Assembly (NCBI RefSeq): GCF_035582795.1
Contig: NC_134365.1
Location: 134,071,077-134,135,076 of the forward strand
Origin: Mycteria americana
Taxonomy: Eukaryota; Chordata; Aves; Ciconiiformes; Ciconiidae
DNA length: 64,000 nt
Reading direction: 5' to 3'
In this document: in pieces, positions 63,401 to 64,000 of the stretch
Layout of the letters: each line of letters starts with the position of its first letter
How positions within the stretch are numbered: position 1 is the first letter of the stretch
Notes under the pieces: generated by a model
Told to the model about the DNA's origin: nothing
Database searches by the model: none
What the model saw: the letters and a program-made list of their open reading frames with translations, nothing else
Position numbers and translations under genes: made by a program

Positions 63401-64000
63401 CCTGTGAGAGTTTTATTGCCTACTGCTGCACAACCGCGTTCAAGTGCTGAGCAGTTTCCACTGGATGAATGAAAGAGTTTGGGGACCTTCTTGCGAGCAC
63501 GCGCTACAGGGAGACATCACATGTTACAGGCCCGACTTTTTTCTTGCTAGTGAATCTGGACATTATTTTTTAATTACTCATAGTTCTTTTAAACATACTA
63601 TAACATCAAGCCCCAATGAGGAATCCAAATAGCTAGTAATGCTCCGGTATACTTGTCCCTGCAAAAACTCTACGTTAGAGTCCACTGTTTTATGAAGGAA
63701 ATGAGAGATCACCTTCTATGCTCTAAGATATTTAACATCACGAAAGACATGAGCAATTAGACTGCCTTCTGCTCAGGACTGCTAGAACGGTCAAGGAAGA
63801 GAAATAGTTGTGGCACCTCATATGAGGCCAGTAGCCGATTTGTTTCCTTGCCTAACTGTTTTTCATCCAACTTCTCCTTGCTGCTTCCTAAAAATGAGTG
63901 TAAGACACATATATATATATATGAGCTCAAAAGGCAGAAAACACTGCTAGAAAAAAATCCATTACTGTTCTTAATTAACAAAATTGTTATTGTTAATAAA
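60486..64000. other. Non-coding A+T-rich DNA, no gene seen
   Basis: Short frames only. A TATG-type microsatellite lies at about 60731-60772. A plus-strand acceptor-like site follows at 60786 (cttacctttgcag) and overlaps a minus-strand donor (GCAAAG then GTAAGC). An (AT)n run lies at about 63908-63922. The word aaactcccattgacttcagc at about 62726 occurs in many old amniote repeats, but too little else matches to call one. Confidence 0.4.
61878..61895 (-). other. G-quadruplex-capable motif on the minus strand
   Basis: The plus strand is CCC-T-CC-A-C7-T-CCC. The minus strand gives GGG, A, seven G, TGGA, GGG, which meets the four-tract G-quadruplex pattern when the seven-G run is split. It is isolated from any recognised promoter. 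Confidence 0.6.

Noticed and set aside
1..64000. CRISPR arrays, tRNA genes, bacterial operons or prophage
   Set aside because: No regularly spaced repeats, no tRNA B-box with matching arms, and no gene-dense coding. The repeat content is that of a bird genome.

Overview
This window looks like non-coding nuclear DNA from a bird. The strongest clue is two young CR1 LINE 3' ends (52004-52443 and 53220-53655) that finish in the ATTCTGTG-type tail typical of avian CR1, plus several decayed CR1 remnants. I see no mammalian Alu, L1 or B1 sequence. The DNA is mostly A+T-rich with a few sharp GC-rich patches, and there is no bacterial or viral gene organisation. Open frames are short and scattered, as expected by chance. 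The longest (57761-58321, 186 codons) is substantially covered by an antisense CR1 relic. I found no protein-coding gene that can be supported, and no tRNA, rRNA, CRISPR array, operon or intact mobile element.

Layout. 1-13 kb: ordinary non-coding DNA with one antisense CR1 relic (about 3055-3310), a TG/TA microsatellite (about 1450-1511), a CTG repeat with signal-peptide-like frames (about 8307-8384), and two weak exon-like segments (1084-1158, 12655-12705). 13.37-13.91 kb: a compact CpG-island-like block, the best regulatory or promoter candidate. 14-30 kb: A+T-rich DNA with two near-perfect palindromes (16479-16507, 18743-18764) and an old unclassified interspersed repeat (about 24545-24980). 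31-43 kb: another antisense CR1 relic (about 30985-31450), a polypurine block (32141-32220), short tandem duplications, and a sense-strand CR1 reverse-transcriptase fossil (about 42440-42830). 44-47 kb: the broadest GC-rich stretch, including a CpG-rich patch at 46560-46830. 52-53.7 kb: a nested repeat cluster of CR1, a GC-rich repeat and CR1. 58-64 kb: an antisense CR1 relic, a second copy of the GC-rich repeat (about 60060-60485), and a G-quadruplex motif.

The most likely setting is an intron of a long gene or an intergenic region. The sequence alone does not name a host gene. Exon-like segments are reported as candidates only, because decoy splice-site pairs of this quality are expected in 64 kb of vertebrate DNA. 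I did not find an undescribed biological system here. The points most worth following up are the CpG block at 13.4 kb, the paired GC-rich repeat, and the twin CR1 copies that share a truncation point.
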